The notes: generated by a model from the sequence alone, not told the origin. 64,000 nt of DNA from an uncultured Anaerovibrio sp. (GCA_934196075.1 CAKPVW010000006.1:1-64000); one strand, 5' to 3'; numbered from the stretch's first letter, positions 25,486-33,955 are shown. Numbers and translations are program-made.

Positions 25486-27123
25486 ATGTTTATGTTGGCT
25501 ATAATAGCTGCCGTTCCAATTATTCTCACCATTATCCTCACCGTAGGCTTTAACGTTCCAGCCAAAAAGGTTCTGCCTATTTCTTGGGCTGTTTGTGCTC
25601 TTATTGGACTCACTTATTGGGGTATGGACATCGGCCATATTGTCGCCTATACCATTACCGGATTCCTTGGTTCCATTGATACTCTGTTAATTATCTTCGG
25701 TGCTATTCTTTTGATGAATATGCTGAATGAGGCTGGTGCCATGCGCCGTATCGAGGCCATGTTCAATGGCATCACCGAAGATTCCCGTATTCAGATCGTA
25801 ATTGTAGGCTTTGCTTTTTCTGCCTTTATTGAGGGTGCTGCCGGCTTCGGTACTCCTCCTGCTATCTGTGCTCCTTTGCTGATTGGCTTGGGTGCACCTC
25901 CTATGGCAGCAGCTATCGCCTGTCTGCTTTTGGATTCCACTCCTGTATCCTTCGGTGCCGCTGGTACACCTACCAATGCTGCTGCTGAGGTTCTAAAAGA
26001 TACCCTGCCAGCTCTCGGTGTTACTGACCTGGATCTGTGGAAACAGGATCTGTCCTTTGTTTCTGCTATTGGTTTGGCCGTTGGTGCCTTCGTTATTATC
26101 TGGTTGGTTATAGGTATTGTGACCAAGCAGTATGGCAAGAACAAGTCCTTCTCTGATGTATTCCCTGTTATTCCTTTCTGCTTGTTCACCGCTGCTGTAT
26201 TCTCCGTATTCTATCTGGCCTTTGCTAAGTTCGTTGGTGCTGAGCTGACCTCCTTGGCCGCAGCTGCCGTAACTATCTTCGTAACCATTGGTGCTGCAAA
26301 ATCCGGCTTCCTGATGCCAAAAACCATCTGGCGTTTCCCTGGCAGCGAAGTAAAGAGCAAATCCTCTGGCGACCAGTCTACCACTCACTCCATGTCCTTG
26401 CTGAAGGCTTGGACTCCATATCTGCTGGTTACCCTGTGGCTGGTAGCAACCCGTATTCCTCAGCTGGGCATCAAGCCTTATATGAGCGTACCAAAAATCG
26501 AAATTACCAATATCATGGGTGTTGCTGGTGCTGATTTCACTCTGAAATGGCTGAACAACCCAGGTCTCTTCCCATTCATTCTGGTAGTAATCATCGGCTT
26601 TGCTATGTTCAGCCTAAGCGGTGACCAGATTAAGACTGTAGTTTCCAAATCCTACAATCAGGTATTCGGTGCTACCATCGCCCTGCTCTTCGGCTTCGCT
26701 ATGGTTTACCTGTTCCGCTATTCCAATGCCAATATCAACGGCTTTGATTCCATGCTGGTTTCCATGGCCAAGGGCATGGCTGATTTGGCCGGTGCTCACT
26801 ACCTGTATGTAGCTCCATTGATCGGATCCATTGGTGCCTTCATGTTTGGCTCCAACACCGTTTCCAACATTATGTTTACCCCATTGCAGTTTGAGACTGC
26901 TACCATTTTGAACCTGCCACATTTGGTTATTGTAGCTCTGCAGAATCAGGGCGGTGCCATCGGTAACATGGTCTGCATCAACAACATCGTAGCAACCTGT
27001 GCTACTACAGGTATGATGGGTGCAGAGGGCAAGCTGCTGCGAGCCGCAGTGCTGCCATGGCTGGCCTTCTATTTCATCTGCGTAATTGTTATGATAGTGG
27101 TCATGAGTATGGGTATTGTGTAA
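25486..27123 (+). CDS. lctP: L-lactate permease (LctP family)
   Basis: 545 residues with about 12 or more hydrophobic spans. The family signatures are strong: AFSAFIEGAAGFGTPPAICAPLL-type residues near 105-127, GAAGTPTNAAAEVL, and the C-terminal GSIGAFMFGSNTVSNIMF with LQNQGGAIGNMVCINNIVA. It imports lactate with protons across the inner membrane. An AGGAG site lies just upstream of two possible ATGs (25486 and 25492). It forms a rightward unit with the regulator upstream and an anion permease downstream. Confidence 0.95.
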   Translation: MFMLAIIAAVPIILTIILTVGFNVPAKKVLPISWAVCALIGLTYWGMDIGHIVAYTITGFLGSIDTLLIIFGAILLMNMLNEAGAMRRIEAMFNGITEDSRIQIVIVGFAFSAFIEGAAGFGTPPAICAPLLIGLGAPPMAAAIACLLLDSTPVSFGAAGTPTNAAAEVLKDTLPALGVTDLDLWKQDLSFVSAIGLAVGAFVIIWLVIGIVTKQYGKNKSFSDVFPVIPFCLFTAAVFSVFYLAFAKFVGAELTSLAAAAVTIFVTIGAAKSGFLMPKTIWRFPGSEVKSKSSGDQSTTHSMSLLKAWTPYLLVTLWLVATRIPQLGIKPYMSVPKIEITNIMGVAGADFTLKWLNNPGLFPFILVVIIGFAMFSLSGDQIKTVVSKSYNQVFGATIALLFGFAMVYLFRYSNANINGFDSMLVSMAKGMADLAGAHYLYVAPLIGSIGAFMFGSNTVSNIMFTPLQFETATILNLPHLVIVALQNQGGAIGNMVCINNIVATCATTGMMGAEGKLLRAAVLPWLAFYFICVIVMIVVMSMGIV

Positions 27124-27160
27124 TTAGCCCATTTCCAATCCAACAAAAGGAGGCATTATA

Positions 27161-28447
27161 TTGTTTGACGCTACCACTACTGCGGTAACTATCTTTTTAG
27201 TTGCCTATGCACTGATTATCTCGGAGAAGGTACATCGTACCATCGTAGGTATCTTCGGAGCCATGCTTATGATTATGTTTGGCATCCTCTCTCAGGAGGT
27301 GGCCATTCATCACATTGACTTCAATACCCTTGGCCTGCTGATGGGTATGATGATTATCGTAAATATCACTGCAGAAACTGGCTTGTTCAATTTCTTGGCC
27401 ATCTGGGCTGCCCAGAAGGTAAAAGCACAGCCTATGAAGCTGTTGCTGGCTCTGGCTACCCTGACCGCAGTCTGCTCTGCCCTGCTGGACAATGTAACCA
27501 CAGTGCTTTTGACTGTACCTGTAACCTTTAGCATCACTTCCCAGTTGAAGGTAGATGTAAAACCTTTCTTGATGGCACAGATTTTGGCCTCCAACATTGG
27601 TGGTACCGCCACTCTGGTAGGTGACCCTCCGAATATTATGATTGGCTCTGCTGTTGGTCTTAGCTTTATGGACTTTATCCTGAATCTGGCGGCCCCAGCA
27701 GCTGTTATCTTCGTAGTAACCACCTTTATTCTGGAATTCCTCTATGGCAAAGGCCTTCATACCACTCCTGAGCTTCAGGCCAAGGTTATGAGCCTCAAGC
27801 CTGCCAAGCAGATTACTGACCCTGCTCTTTTGAAGCGTTGTCTCTTCGTTTTGGTTCTCACCATGAGCCTGTTTGTAGCCCACGGTGCTCTGGGTCTGGA
27901 GTCAGCTACTGCAGCCATGTTTGGTGCAGGTCTCCTGTTACTGTTGACCTTTACTAGAGACGAGGAAAAGATTGCCAAGGTTCTGAGCAAAATCGAATGG
28001 CTGGCTATCTTCTTCTTTGCTGGTCTGTTCATTTTGGTTGGTGCTCTGGTAGAAACCGGCGTTATCAAGATGCTGGCAGCTGAGGCTATGGCCATTACTC
28101 AGGGCTCTGTAGAGTCCACCGCCATCCTGATTCTCTGGATGAGTGCTATTGCTTCTGCCTTTGTAGACAATATTCCATTCGTAGCTACCATGATTCCTTT
28201 GATTAAGGATATGGGTGCTATGGGTATTACCAATCTGGATCCACTGTGGTGGTCTCTGGCTTTGGGCGCTTGCTTGGGTGGCAACGGTACCTTGATTGGT
28301 GCCAGCGCCAACGTAGTAGTGGCTTCTCTGGCAGCTCAGCATGGACAGCAGATTTCCTTCCTGGGCTTTATGAAGGTAGCCTTCCCTTGCATGATTCTTT
28401 CCATTATCATGTCCACAGCTTATGTATATCTTAGATATCTAATGTAA
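27161..28447 (+). CDS. ArsB/NhaD-superfamily ion permease
   Basis: 428 residues with about 11 hydrophobic spans. Two inverted halves each carry a conserved loop: NIGGTATLVGDPPNIMIGSA in the first, and AFVDNIPFVATMIP with CLGGNGTLIGASANVV in the second. These are typical of the ArsB/P-protein/NhaD branch of the IT superfamily. Specificity could be an organic anion, Na+/H+ exchange or arsenite; no ArsA or ArsR is nearby. Placement 37 bp after lctP suggests a role in lactate metabolism or sodium balance. The TTG start has AAGGAGG upstream. Confidence 0.85.
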   Translation: MFDATTTAVTIFLVAYALIISEKVHRTIVGIFGAMLMIMFGILSQEVAIHHIDFNTLGLLMGMMIIVNITAETGLFNFLAIWAAQKVKAQPMKLLLALATLTAVCSALLDNVTTVLLTVPVTFSITSQLKVDVKPFLMAQILASNIGGTATLVGDPPNIMIGSAVGLSFMDFILNLAAPAAVIFVVTTFILEFLYGKGLHTTPELQAKVMSLKPAKQITDPALLKRCLFVLVLTMSLFVAHGALGLESATAAMFGAGLLLLLTFTRDEEKIAKVLSKIEWLAIFFFAGLFILVGALVETGVIKMLAAEAMAITQGSVESTAILILWMSAIASAFVDNIPFVATMIPLIKDMGAMGITNLDPLWWSLALGACLGGNGTLIGASANVVVASLAAQHGQQISFLGFMKVAFPCMILSIIMSTAYVYLRYLM

Positions 28448-28471
28448 TATGTAATTGACACCCCACATCCT

Positions 28472-28509
28472 GGCGGTTATAGCGGTTTGACCGCTATAAC
28501 CGCCTTTTT
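28472..28509 (+). terminator. Strong terminator of the lctP operon
   Basis: A perfect 15-bp stem (28472-28486 with 28490-28504) with a three-base loop and a TTTTT tail, 25 bases after the permease stop. Confidence 0.92.
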
Positions 28510-28551
28510 ATAACCCCTGCATTATGCAAAGAAACTGCCTTTGCACAGCCA

Positions 28552-28567
28552 TCGGACACCTCGTTAT
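28552..28567 (+). repeat. Dispersed repeat copy (partial)
   Basis: TCGGACACCTCGTTAT, identical over 16 bases to the end of the copy at 30119-30160 and, apart from its first bases, found inverted in the copy at 55582-55624. Confidence 0.5.
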
Positions 28568-28585
28568 TTAATCTCAAAAAAAGCA

Positions 28586-28616
28586 TAAAAAAAACGGCCA
28601 TCCATATGGACAGCCG
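28586..28616 (-). terminator. Terminator of the small membrane protein gene
   Basis: A 9-bp stem with two G-U pairs (28595-28603 with 28608-28616, loop ATAT) and a T8 tail on the minus strand. Confidence 0.75.
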
Positions 28617-28669
28617 CCTCTGTGGTATCTACAGAGAACATTTCCTGTGGAAAATGTTAGGAACCAAAA

Positions 28670-28846
28670 TTACATAGCGATGATTAATGCGCCCATAGCC
28701 AGCATGCCAATCAGGCCTGCAACACGCATTTCCATAACCTTTACGGAATAATCAGTATCGCTTGCATCCAGCTTTGGCAAAGAATCAAAGAAAAATCCAT
28801 CCTCTACCATACCATTAGTTGCAACAGGTCTATACATTGCTTTCAT
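28670..28846 (-). CDS. Small membrane protein of unknown function
   Basis: About 58 residues, MKAMYRPVATNGMVEDGFFF at the N-terminus and a C-terminal transmembrane helix VAGLIGMLAMGALIIAM. It has a good GAAAGGTGG site before the ATG at 28846, its own terminator, and an upstream region with inverted repeats. It could be a tail-anchored stress or transport accessory protein. I do not recognise it. Confidence 0.65.
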   Translation of the reverse strand: MKAMYRPVATNGMVEDGFFFDSLPKLDASDTDYSVKVMEMRVAGLIGMLAMGALIIAM

Positions 28847-28963
28847 TATAATGACCACCTTTCAATCTCTAGCTATTTCTCACCCAGCATCCTACAGTCT
28901 GAAAATCAATCCTAAACCTCTGCAAGATGTCTTGAGTGTTATTTGCTTTTTATTTCTCTTTAT

Positions 28964-29004
28964 GGTTATATTATAATAACCTTGGGATATTTTTTCTAAT
29001 ATCC
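28964..29004. promoter_or_regulatory. Paired palindromes between the small membrane protein and AraC genes
   Basis: GGTTAT-N6-ATAACC (28964-28981) encloses a TATAAT on the minus strand, and GGATATT-N6-AATATCC (28985-29004) follows. They lie about 120-160 bases upstream of the small protein start and may be operators in this roughly 310-bp intergenic region, which otherwise shows only the AraC promoter. Confidence 0.35.
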
Positions 29005-29045
29005 TTACGCCAAAAAATATCCAAAAAGCGCCAGCTTTCCTACTT

Positions 29046-29074
29046 TTTACCATGAATTATGCTTATTGTATACA
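29046..29074 (+). promoter_or_regulatory. Promoter for the AraC-type regulator
   Basis: TTTACC and TATACA are separated by 17 bases, about 95 bases before the start codon. Confidence 0.35.
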
Positions 29075-29168
29075 GCAAGCGACAACAAGATAATTATGAC
29101 AAAACAAGTCCCCAATCATAACAAAATTCCACCACATGATTTGGCTATTTTCCAAGGGAGGTAAAACC

Positions 29169-30077
29169 ATGATTCGCCAAATGACCACCATGCGGATTGC
29201 CGCCGACAAAGAAAAAGAACAACGCCATGAAATTCCCCTTTTTCCCTGCAGTGTCTATATCAGCGACTGGCAAAAGGGCGGCATTGATGGCTGCCATTGG
29301 CATTGGCACAAGGATGTGGAGCTAATATGCGTAGTCTCCGGTCAGGTCAAGGCCTATTGCAACGGCCAAAGCTATCTACTAGAAGCAGGAGACGGATTTT
29401 TTGTCAATACCAAGGCCCTCCACAGATATCAGGCCCAGGGACAGGAGCTGTGCCATGTATGCTATATTATTTTCAATCCAGAGCTGGTCAGCGGCGGTGT
29501 CGGCACCATTTACCATCAAAAATACATTGCTCCCCTGATTAGCGATCAGACCTTTCCCTGTCAGTTTCTCTCCCACAGGCAGGAGACTGATAAGCAAATA
29601 CTGCAGTGCATCCAAACCGCCTTTCAGGCCGCAGAGGCATCTCAGCCTGGCTATGAATACGATATCCGCTACTGTGTCAGCAAAGCCTTGCTTCATCTAT
29701 TACTGGAATACAAGCCCCTGGCCTACAAATCCGCCACCAAACCTCTCCGCACAGAAAGGCTTCAGGCCATGCTGGATTTTCTCCATTGGCATTTCAACGA
29801 GGAAATCAGCCTACAGCAGATAGCCGCCAGTGCCGGTGTCAGCGTCAGAGAGGCCCAGCGCTGCTTCAAAGACATCCTCGGTATGTCTCCTATGGAATAC
29901 CTGCACAATTACCGCCTACAGGTGGCAGAGGAGCTTCTCATCAGCTCTACGGATTCCATTCTGGAAGTAGGCATGAACTGCGGCTTTATGAATCCCAGCC
30001 ATTTTATCAAATCCTTTCGCCAACATAGAGGCTGTACTCCCAGAGTATTCCGCCAGCGCAATACGGAACCATCCTAA
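29169..30077 (+). CDS. AraC-family transcriptional regulator with cupin sensor domain
   Basis: About 302 residues. The N-terminal cupin-like domain (HWHKDVELICVVSGQ, LLEAGDGFFVNTKALHRYQ) is followed by two C-terminal helix-turn-helix motifs: LQQIAASAGVSVREAQRCFKDILGMSPMEYL and ILEVGMNCGFMNPSHFIKSF-type. The chosen ATG (29169) has AAGGGAGG properly spaced; the frame is open from 29136. Such regulators usually sense sugars or small metabolites and control nearby genes; the target here is unclear. Confidence 0.9.
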   Translation: MIRQMTTMRIAADKEKEQRHEIPLFPCSVYISDWQKGGIDGCHWHWHKDVELICVVSGQVKAYCNGQSYLLEAGDGFFVNTKALHRYQAQGQELCHVCYIIFNPELVSGGVGTIYHQKYIAPLISDQTFPCQFLSHRQETDKQILQCIQTAFQAAEASQPGYEYDIRYCVSKALLHLLLEYKPLAYKSATKPLRTERLQAMLDFLHWHFNEEISLQQIAASAGVSVREAQRCFKDILGMSPMEYLHNYRLQVAEELLISSTDSILEVGMNCGFMNPSHFIKSFRQHRGCTPRVFRQRNTEPS

Positions 30078-30118
30078 CCTCTCCTGTCACCAGCTCCACC
30101 CTGTCATTAGTACAACCT

Positions 30119-30160
30119 CCCACCACCTATAGAACTTCGGGACTTCGGACACCTCGTTAT
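30119..30160 (+). repeat. Dispersed repeat copy
   Basis: Begins CCCACCACCTATAG and ends GGACACCTCGTTAT. It shares both ends with the inverted copy at 55582-55624, and its right end with 28552-28567. Confidence 0.6.
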
Positions 30161-30182
30161 ACTGTATACATATTCCTAGTCG

Positions 30183-30211
30183 TTGACTTTCCTTGCTGAC
30201 AGTGATATTCT
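30183..30211 (+). promoter_or_regulatory. Promoter of a candidate small RNA
   Basis: TTGACT and TATTCT are separated by 17 bases. The only structure downstream within 100 bases is a terminator; no coding start follows. Confidence 0.5.
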
Positions 30212-30217
30212 ATATGT

Positions 30218-30290
30218 GTCAACAGGATATGGCAATACAGACTATGGCGTCTGAGCATGATGTGCGCGTTTTCATGCTCAGGCGTTTTTT
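30218..30290 (+). ncRNA. Candidate small RNA of about 70 nt
   Basis: It runs from about 7 bases after a good promoter to a terminator with 13-bp arms (30248-30260 with 30272-30284, one or two G-U pairs) and a T6 tail. There is no ribosome site or open frame inside. The terminator alone could instead serve the AraC gene, which ends 170 bases upstream. Confidence 0.45.
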
Positions 30291-30325
30291 ATTTCCACCC
30301 TGTTGTTCACACCCTTACCCCTTTA

Positions 30326-30376
30326 CTGTGTAGATAGGCTGGCGCCACCTTCCCGGTGCCAGCATATATTACACAG
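30326..30376. other. Long inverted-repeat structure of unknown function
   Basis: CTGTGTA (30326-30332) pairs with TACACAG (30370-30376). Inside, after an asymmetric loop, GCTGGC and GCCAGC pair, then CACC with GGTG around a TTCCC loop. It is not followed by a T-run on either strand. Part of a 600-bp gap between the AraC and AGCS genes. Confidence 0.45.
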
Positions 30377-30415
30377 CTAGGCAGGATGTCCGCCTGACCA
30401 AGGCAGAGCTTTGTA

Positions 30416-30517
30416 TCACAGCTGCATAGCTGCTGCCCAGGCTTCATCATAGGATAGCAGCAGGGATACCCCTAGTTCCCTCTCAAACAGTATCAGCTTA
30501 CTGCTTTGACTATCCAT
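30416..30517 (-). CDS. Possible 33-residue peptide
   Basis: MDSQSSKLILFERELGVSLL and 13 more residues, preceded by a strong AAAGGAGA site 7 bases upstream. The ribosome site is the main support; no family is recognised. The same DNA lies between two plus-strand structures, so it could instead be part of a plus-strand RNA. Confidence 0.35.
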   Translation of the reverse strand: MDSQSSKLILFERELGVSLLLSYDEAWAAAMQL

Positions 30518-30538
30518 AAATATATCTCCTTTAGCAAA

Positions 30539-30573
30539 AGCAGGCCTTCTCATCTCCGGAGGCCTGCTTTTTT
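30539..30573 (+). terminator. Terminator-like hairpin, plus direction
   Basis: Perfect 9-bp arms (30539-30547 with 30560-30568) and TTTTTT on the plus strand. No plus-strand gene precedes it within 450 bases, so it may end an unannotated RNA. On the minus strand the same hairpin precedes the small peptide's ribosome site. Confidence 0.6.
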
Positions 30574-30619
30574 CTATCATCCAGAAAATCTTGACAATAT
30601 GGTAAAAAACAAAAATTAT

Positions 30620-30663
30620 GGGCACAGAAGGTCAGGTCCTATTTCAACCTGCCAACTGTGCCC
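30620..30663. terminator. Bidirectional terminator after the AGCS symporter gene
   Basis: GGGCACAG (30620-30627) pairs with CTGTGCCC (30656-30663), with an inner CAGGT/ACCTG stem. T-rich stretches follow on both strands. It ends the symporter transcript. Confidence 0.7.
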
Positions 30664-30683
30664 CTTTTTAAACTGAGCAATAA

Positions 30684-32111
30684 TTAAATTGTAGGACTAA
30701 GATGGCTGAGATTTACCTCCTCACCCTTCTTCTCCTTTTCCACTACCAGCTCCTGATACTCAAAGCACTCATGGGCAATATCCTTGTTCAGCACCAACAG
30801 GCACAGAAGATTTGGAATTGCCATCAAGCCATTCATGGTATCAGAGAAGTTCCATACAAAATCCAAAGTCTGGGTAGCACCTACAAAGGCAATCAGGCTA
30901 AACAGAACCCGATAACCCATCAGCACGGAACGCTTGCTGATAAGATACTCCAAAGCCTTCTCCCCATAATACTCCCAACCCAAAATGGTGGAAAAAGCAA
31001 AGAGAGCCAAAGCAATGGAAACAATATACTTGGCAGCATCACCAAAAACAGTGGAAAAAGCCAAAATTGTCAGATTAGCACCGGAAACAGCCTTGCCAGT
31101 AGCAGGGTCAATAGTCCCCAGCATGCCAGAGGAAGCGATTACCAAACCAGTCAAAGCGCAGATAATCATGGTATCAAAGAAGGTGCCGGTCATATTGACA
31201 TAGCCCTGACGGGAAGCATGGTCAGTCTTGGCAGCAGCTGCTGCAATAGGAGCAGAACCCAAACCAGCCTCATTGGAGAATACACCACGAGCCACGCCCC
31301 AACGCATAGCACTCAGCATGGAAGCGATGATAGAACCGCCTACACCACCAGCTACAGCCTCTGGTGCAAAAGCCATGCGGAAAATCTCCGCAATACCAGC
31401 TGGCAAAGCAGCCGCATTGGCAACGATAACAATCATGGAAACTACGAAATAGAAAGCAGCCATAGCTGGTACAACCACACTAGATACAGCGCCAATACTG
31501 CGAATACCTCTAACCAGTACAGCCAAACAGCACAGAGTCAAAATCACACCGATAACAGTGGTATCTAGCCCCAAAGCCGCATTAAAGGAGGAAGAAATGG
31601 AATTAGCCTGAGTCATATTGCCAATGCCAAAGGAAGCACAAACAGCAAAGAAAGCAAATAGCGCCGCCAACCCCCGGCCAATAACCTTGTTGCTAAAACC
31701 ATACTTCATAGCGTACATTGGACCACCAGCCATCTCTCCCACGCTATTGGTCTTGCGGTACTTAACCGCCAGTACAGACTCACCATATTTGGTGGAAAGA
31801 CCAAAGGCAGCGGAAATCCACATCCATACCAGAGCACCAGGACCACCCAATACCATAGCGGTGGAAACACCAACGATATTACCAGTACCAACAGTCGCAG
31901 ACAAAGCAGTCATCAAAGACTGGAACGGGCTGATATCACCCTGGGTATCTGACTTCTTGCTCAAAATCATCTTAACTGCATAAGGAAGATTCCTCCAAGG
32001 CAGGAACTTCAACCGAATGGTAAGAAAAATTCCTGTGCCTACTAAAAAGGCAAGCATAATCGGTCCCCAGACAAAATCATTTACTTCTGCCATTAGCTTT
32101 GCGATATCCAT
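30684..32111 (-). CDS. Sodium:alanine/glycine symporter (AGCS family)
   Basis: 475 residues with about 11 hydrophobic spans. Family motifs include SATVGTGNIVGVSTAMVLGGPGALVWMW near residues 70-100, GGPMYAMKYG, VFSNEAGLGSAPIAAAAA and GWEYYGEKA. It imports alanine or a related small neutral amino acid with Na+. AGGAGG is well placed before the ATG. It is a single gene with its own promoter, a 167-nt leader containing an internal terminator, and a downstream terminator, which suggests control by attenuation. Confidence 0.94.
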   Translation of the reverse strand: MDIAKLMAEVNDFVWGPIMLAFLVGTGIFLTIRLKFLPWRNLPYAVKMILSKKSDTQGDISPFQSLMTALSATVGTGNIVGVSTAMVLGGPGALVWMWISAAFGLSTKYGESVLAVKYRKTNSVGEMAGGPMYAMKYGFSNKVIGRGLAALFAFFAVCASFGIGNMTQANSISSSFNAALGLDTTVIGVILTLCCLAVLVRGIRSIGAVSSVVVPAMAAFYFVVSMIVIVANAAALPAGIAEIFRMAFAPEAVAGGVGGSIIASMLSAMRWGVARGVFSNEAGLGSAPIAAAAAKTDHASRQGYVNMTGTFFDTMIICALTGLVIASSGMLGTIDPATGKAVSGANLTILAFSTVFGDAAKYIVSIALALFAFSTILGWEYYGEKALEYLISKRSVLMGYRVLFSLIAFVGATQTLDFVWNFSDTMNGLMAIPNLLCLLVLNKDIAHECFEYQELVVEKEKKGEEVNLSHLSPTI

Positions 32112-32143
32112 AAAGCATACCTCCTACATTTCCTAAAAATTTA

Positions 32144-32266
32144 TACATTCCGGAGGAATAAATTTAATAATATTATTTCAAAACCCGAATTCTGGCTATA
32201 AAAAAGCCCCCGCCGCCTTGTGCGACGGAGACCACCATGTCCCAAAATATTCAGTTTCGGAATGTA
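32144..32266 (-). promoter_or_regulatory. Structured 5' leader of the AGCS gene (candidate riboswitch or attenuator)
   Basis: In the transcript, UACAUUCCG near the 5' end (32258-32266) can pair with CGGAAUGUA (32144-32152), which lies just upstream of the symporter's ribosome site. The pair encloses a terminator hairpin. Promoter, sensor-length region, terminator and gene occur in the order expected for a transcriptional switch. It does not match riboswitch or T-box consensus sequences I know. Confidence 0.5.
32199..32230 (-). terminator. Leader terminator upstream of the AGCS gene
   Basis: CTCCGTCGC pairs with GCGGCGGGG (two G-U pairs, loop ACAAG) and is followed by GCTTTTTT on the minus strand. 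No gene precedes it, so it acts inside the symporter leader. Confidence 0.7.
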
Positions 32267-32284
32267 TTTCCTTTCGATGTATAT

Positions 32285-32314
32285 TTTATATCACAAATCC
32301 CGTATGGCTGTCAA
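32285..32314 (-). promoter_or_regulatory. Promoter of the AGCS gene
   Basis: A perfect TTGACA, 18 bases, then TATAAA (17 bases to ATATAA) on the minus strand. Confidence 0.6.
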
Positions 32315-32441
32315 CAAAAAACCTTATGAATACAAAAAACATTCTGTTTTTCCGTTGTATGCAATATTTTATTTAATTTGTCAGCCGTTCCTGCCTTGTT
32401 TTAACAAGCTGACCATTAATAATCAAAAGAGCACCAAATGC

Positions 32442-32475
32442 AAAAAAACAGCCCCTGAATTTCCTCAGAGGCTGT
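32442..32475 (-). terminator. Terminator after sstT
   Basis: An 11-bp stem (32448-32458 with 32465-32475) followed by TTTTTTT on the minus strand, 38 bases after the sstT stop. Confidence 0.85.
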
Positions 32476-32512
32476 ATTTTTTTAAGTAACCACCCTATTG
32501 CACTTAGAATAT

Positions 32513-33739
32513 TTAGAAGCTAAAATCCTGTCCCTGCTTGCGGCGATCATAGAACTCGGCAATGGCGGTAAAGAGAGCATCACTGGAGGAATTTAGACCA
32601 GTCTCACAGGAATCCTGCACCACGCCGATAATAAAGCCTACACCAACCGCCTGCATGGCAATATCATTGCTAATGCCAAAGAGAGAGCAGGCCATAGGAA
32701 TCAACAGCAGAGAACCACCTGCCACACCAGAAGCACCGCAGGCACCTACAGCAGACAGTACGGACAGCAGAATAGCTGTAGGCACATCCACCGCAATACC
32801 CAGTGTATAGGCTACAGACATAGCCATAACCGTAATGGTAATAGCCGCACCCTCCATATTAATGGTAGCCCCTAAAGGAATAGACACGGAATAGAAATCC
32901 TCATCCAAGCCCATATCCTTGCACAGCTCCATATTCACAGGAATATTGGCCGCAGAGCTTCTGGTAAAGAAGGCCGTAACACCACTGATTTTCAGACATC
33001 TCCACACCAATGGATATGGATTGCGGTGCAGGAAGAAGAAGGTAATCAACGGATTGACAATCAAGGCCATAGCAAACATACAGCCAACCAGAACTACCAA
33101 AAGACGGCCATAATCTACGAAAATCTCCAGACCATTCTCAGATACAGCAGAGAAAACCAAGCCCATAATACCAAAAGGTGCCAGCTGAATAATCCAGAAC
33201 ACAGCTTTGGACACCACCCCAGCCAAATCAGCCACCATATCACAGGTGGTCTTGGAAGCCAGCTTTTTGAAGCCCAGACCAAAAATAATAGCCCAACACA
33301 AAATGCTGAGGTAATTGCCGTTCATCAAAGCATTAACAGGGTTGGCCACCACATTGGTAATAATAGTAGTCAAAATCTGACCAATACCATCTGGAGCCGC
33401 ATCCGTAGCCGCATCAGTCAGCTTCATGGTTACAGGGAAAAGCTTGCAGGCAAAAACCGCAGTCACAGAAGCAAAAAAAGTACCAAAAATATAAATCATA
33501 ATTACATTCTTGAAACGGGCACCAATATTACCGGAAGCATTGGCCAAAGCACTAATAACCAGCACAAAGACCAATATAGGGGCAATACCCTTCAGCAAAC
33601 CTACAAAGACCTTACCGAAAATAGGCAAAACCGTGTTGCCCGGCAAGGAAAGAGCAAAGGCAATACCTATAATCATACCGATAATAATTCGGATAATCAG
33701 GCTGATGCCCTGCCACTTGGCTAAAGCATTACTCATCAT
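32513..33739 (-). CDS. sstT: Sodium:serine/threonine symporter
   Basis: 408 residues of the dicarboxylate/amino acid:cation symporter family, SstT branch. Motifs include FFTRSSAANIPVNMELC near residue 255, SIPLGATINMEGAAITITVMAM and GVAGGSLLLIPMACSLFGI. It has eight or more hydrophobic spans including two re-entrant loops in the family. It imports serine and threonine with Na+. AAAGGAG precedes tandem ATGs. With sdaAA/sdaAB it would provide serine catabolism, though the loci are 27 kb apart. Confidence 0.93.
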   Translation of the reverse strand: MMSNALAKWQGISLIIRIIIGMIIGIAFALSLPGNTVLPIFGKVFVGLLKGIAPILVFVLVISALANASGNIGARFKNVIMIYIFGTFFASVTAVFACKLFPVTMKLTDAATDAAPDGIGQILTTIITNVVANPVNALMNGNYLSILCWAIIFGLGFKKLASKTTCDMVADLAGVVSKAVFWIIQLAPFGIMGLVFSAVSENGLEIFVDYGRLLVVLVGCMFAMALIVNPLITFFFLHRNPYPLVWRCLKISGVTAFFTRSSAANIPVNMELCKDMGLDEDFYSVSIPLGATINMEGAAITITVMAMSVAYTLGIAVDVPTAILLSVLSAVGACGASGVAGGSLLLIPMACSLFGISNDIAMQAVGVGFIIGVVQDSCETGLNSSSDALFTAIAEFYDRRKQGQDFSF

Positions 33740-33782
33740 AATAACGAACTCCTTTAATAGAAAATTGTATCAACAATGCACG

Positions 33783-33811
33783 ATTATACCTTGTCCATGA
33801 ACAAAATTCAA
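33783..33811 (-). promoter_or_regulatory. Promoter for sstT
   Basis: TTGAAT and TATAAT are separated by 17 bases, about 45 bases upstream of the start. Confidence 0.6.
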
Positions 33812-33862
33812 GATTTTTCTACCACCAGTAGACAAGAGGTAATATTTCCTTGTACAGTGCAC

Positions 33863-33919
33863 AAAAAAACATGATGACAGCCCTTCAGGCCCCCAAGCCC
33901 AAAGCTCACTGTCATCATG
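33863..33919 (-). terminator. Terminator after leuS
   Basis: A perfect 11-bp outer stem, CATGATGACAG (33870-33880) with CTGTCATCATG (33909-33919), followed by TTTTTTT on the minus strand. Confidence 0.8.
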
Positions 33920-33955
33920 TATCATTTCAAGCTATTTGCAATTCAGCGGCAAATC

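Noticed and set aside
32112..32314. T-box or glycine riboswitch upstream of the AGCS gene
   Set aside because: The GTGGTCTCCG segment before the terminator recalls a T-box, but only about 50 nt lie between the transcription start and this point. There is no room for a specifier stem, and the glycine aptamer core is absent.
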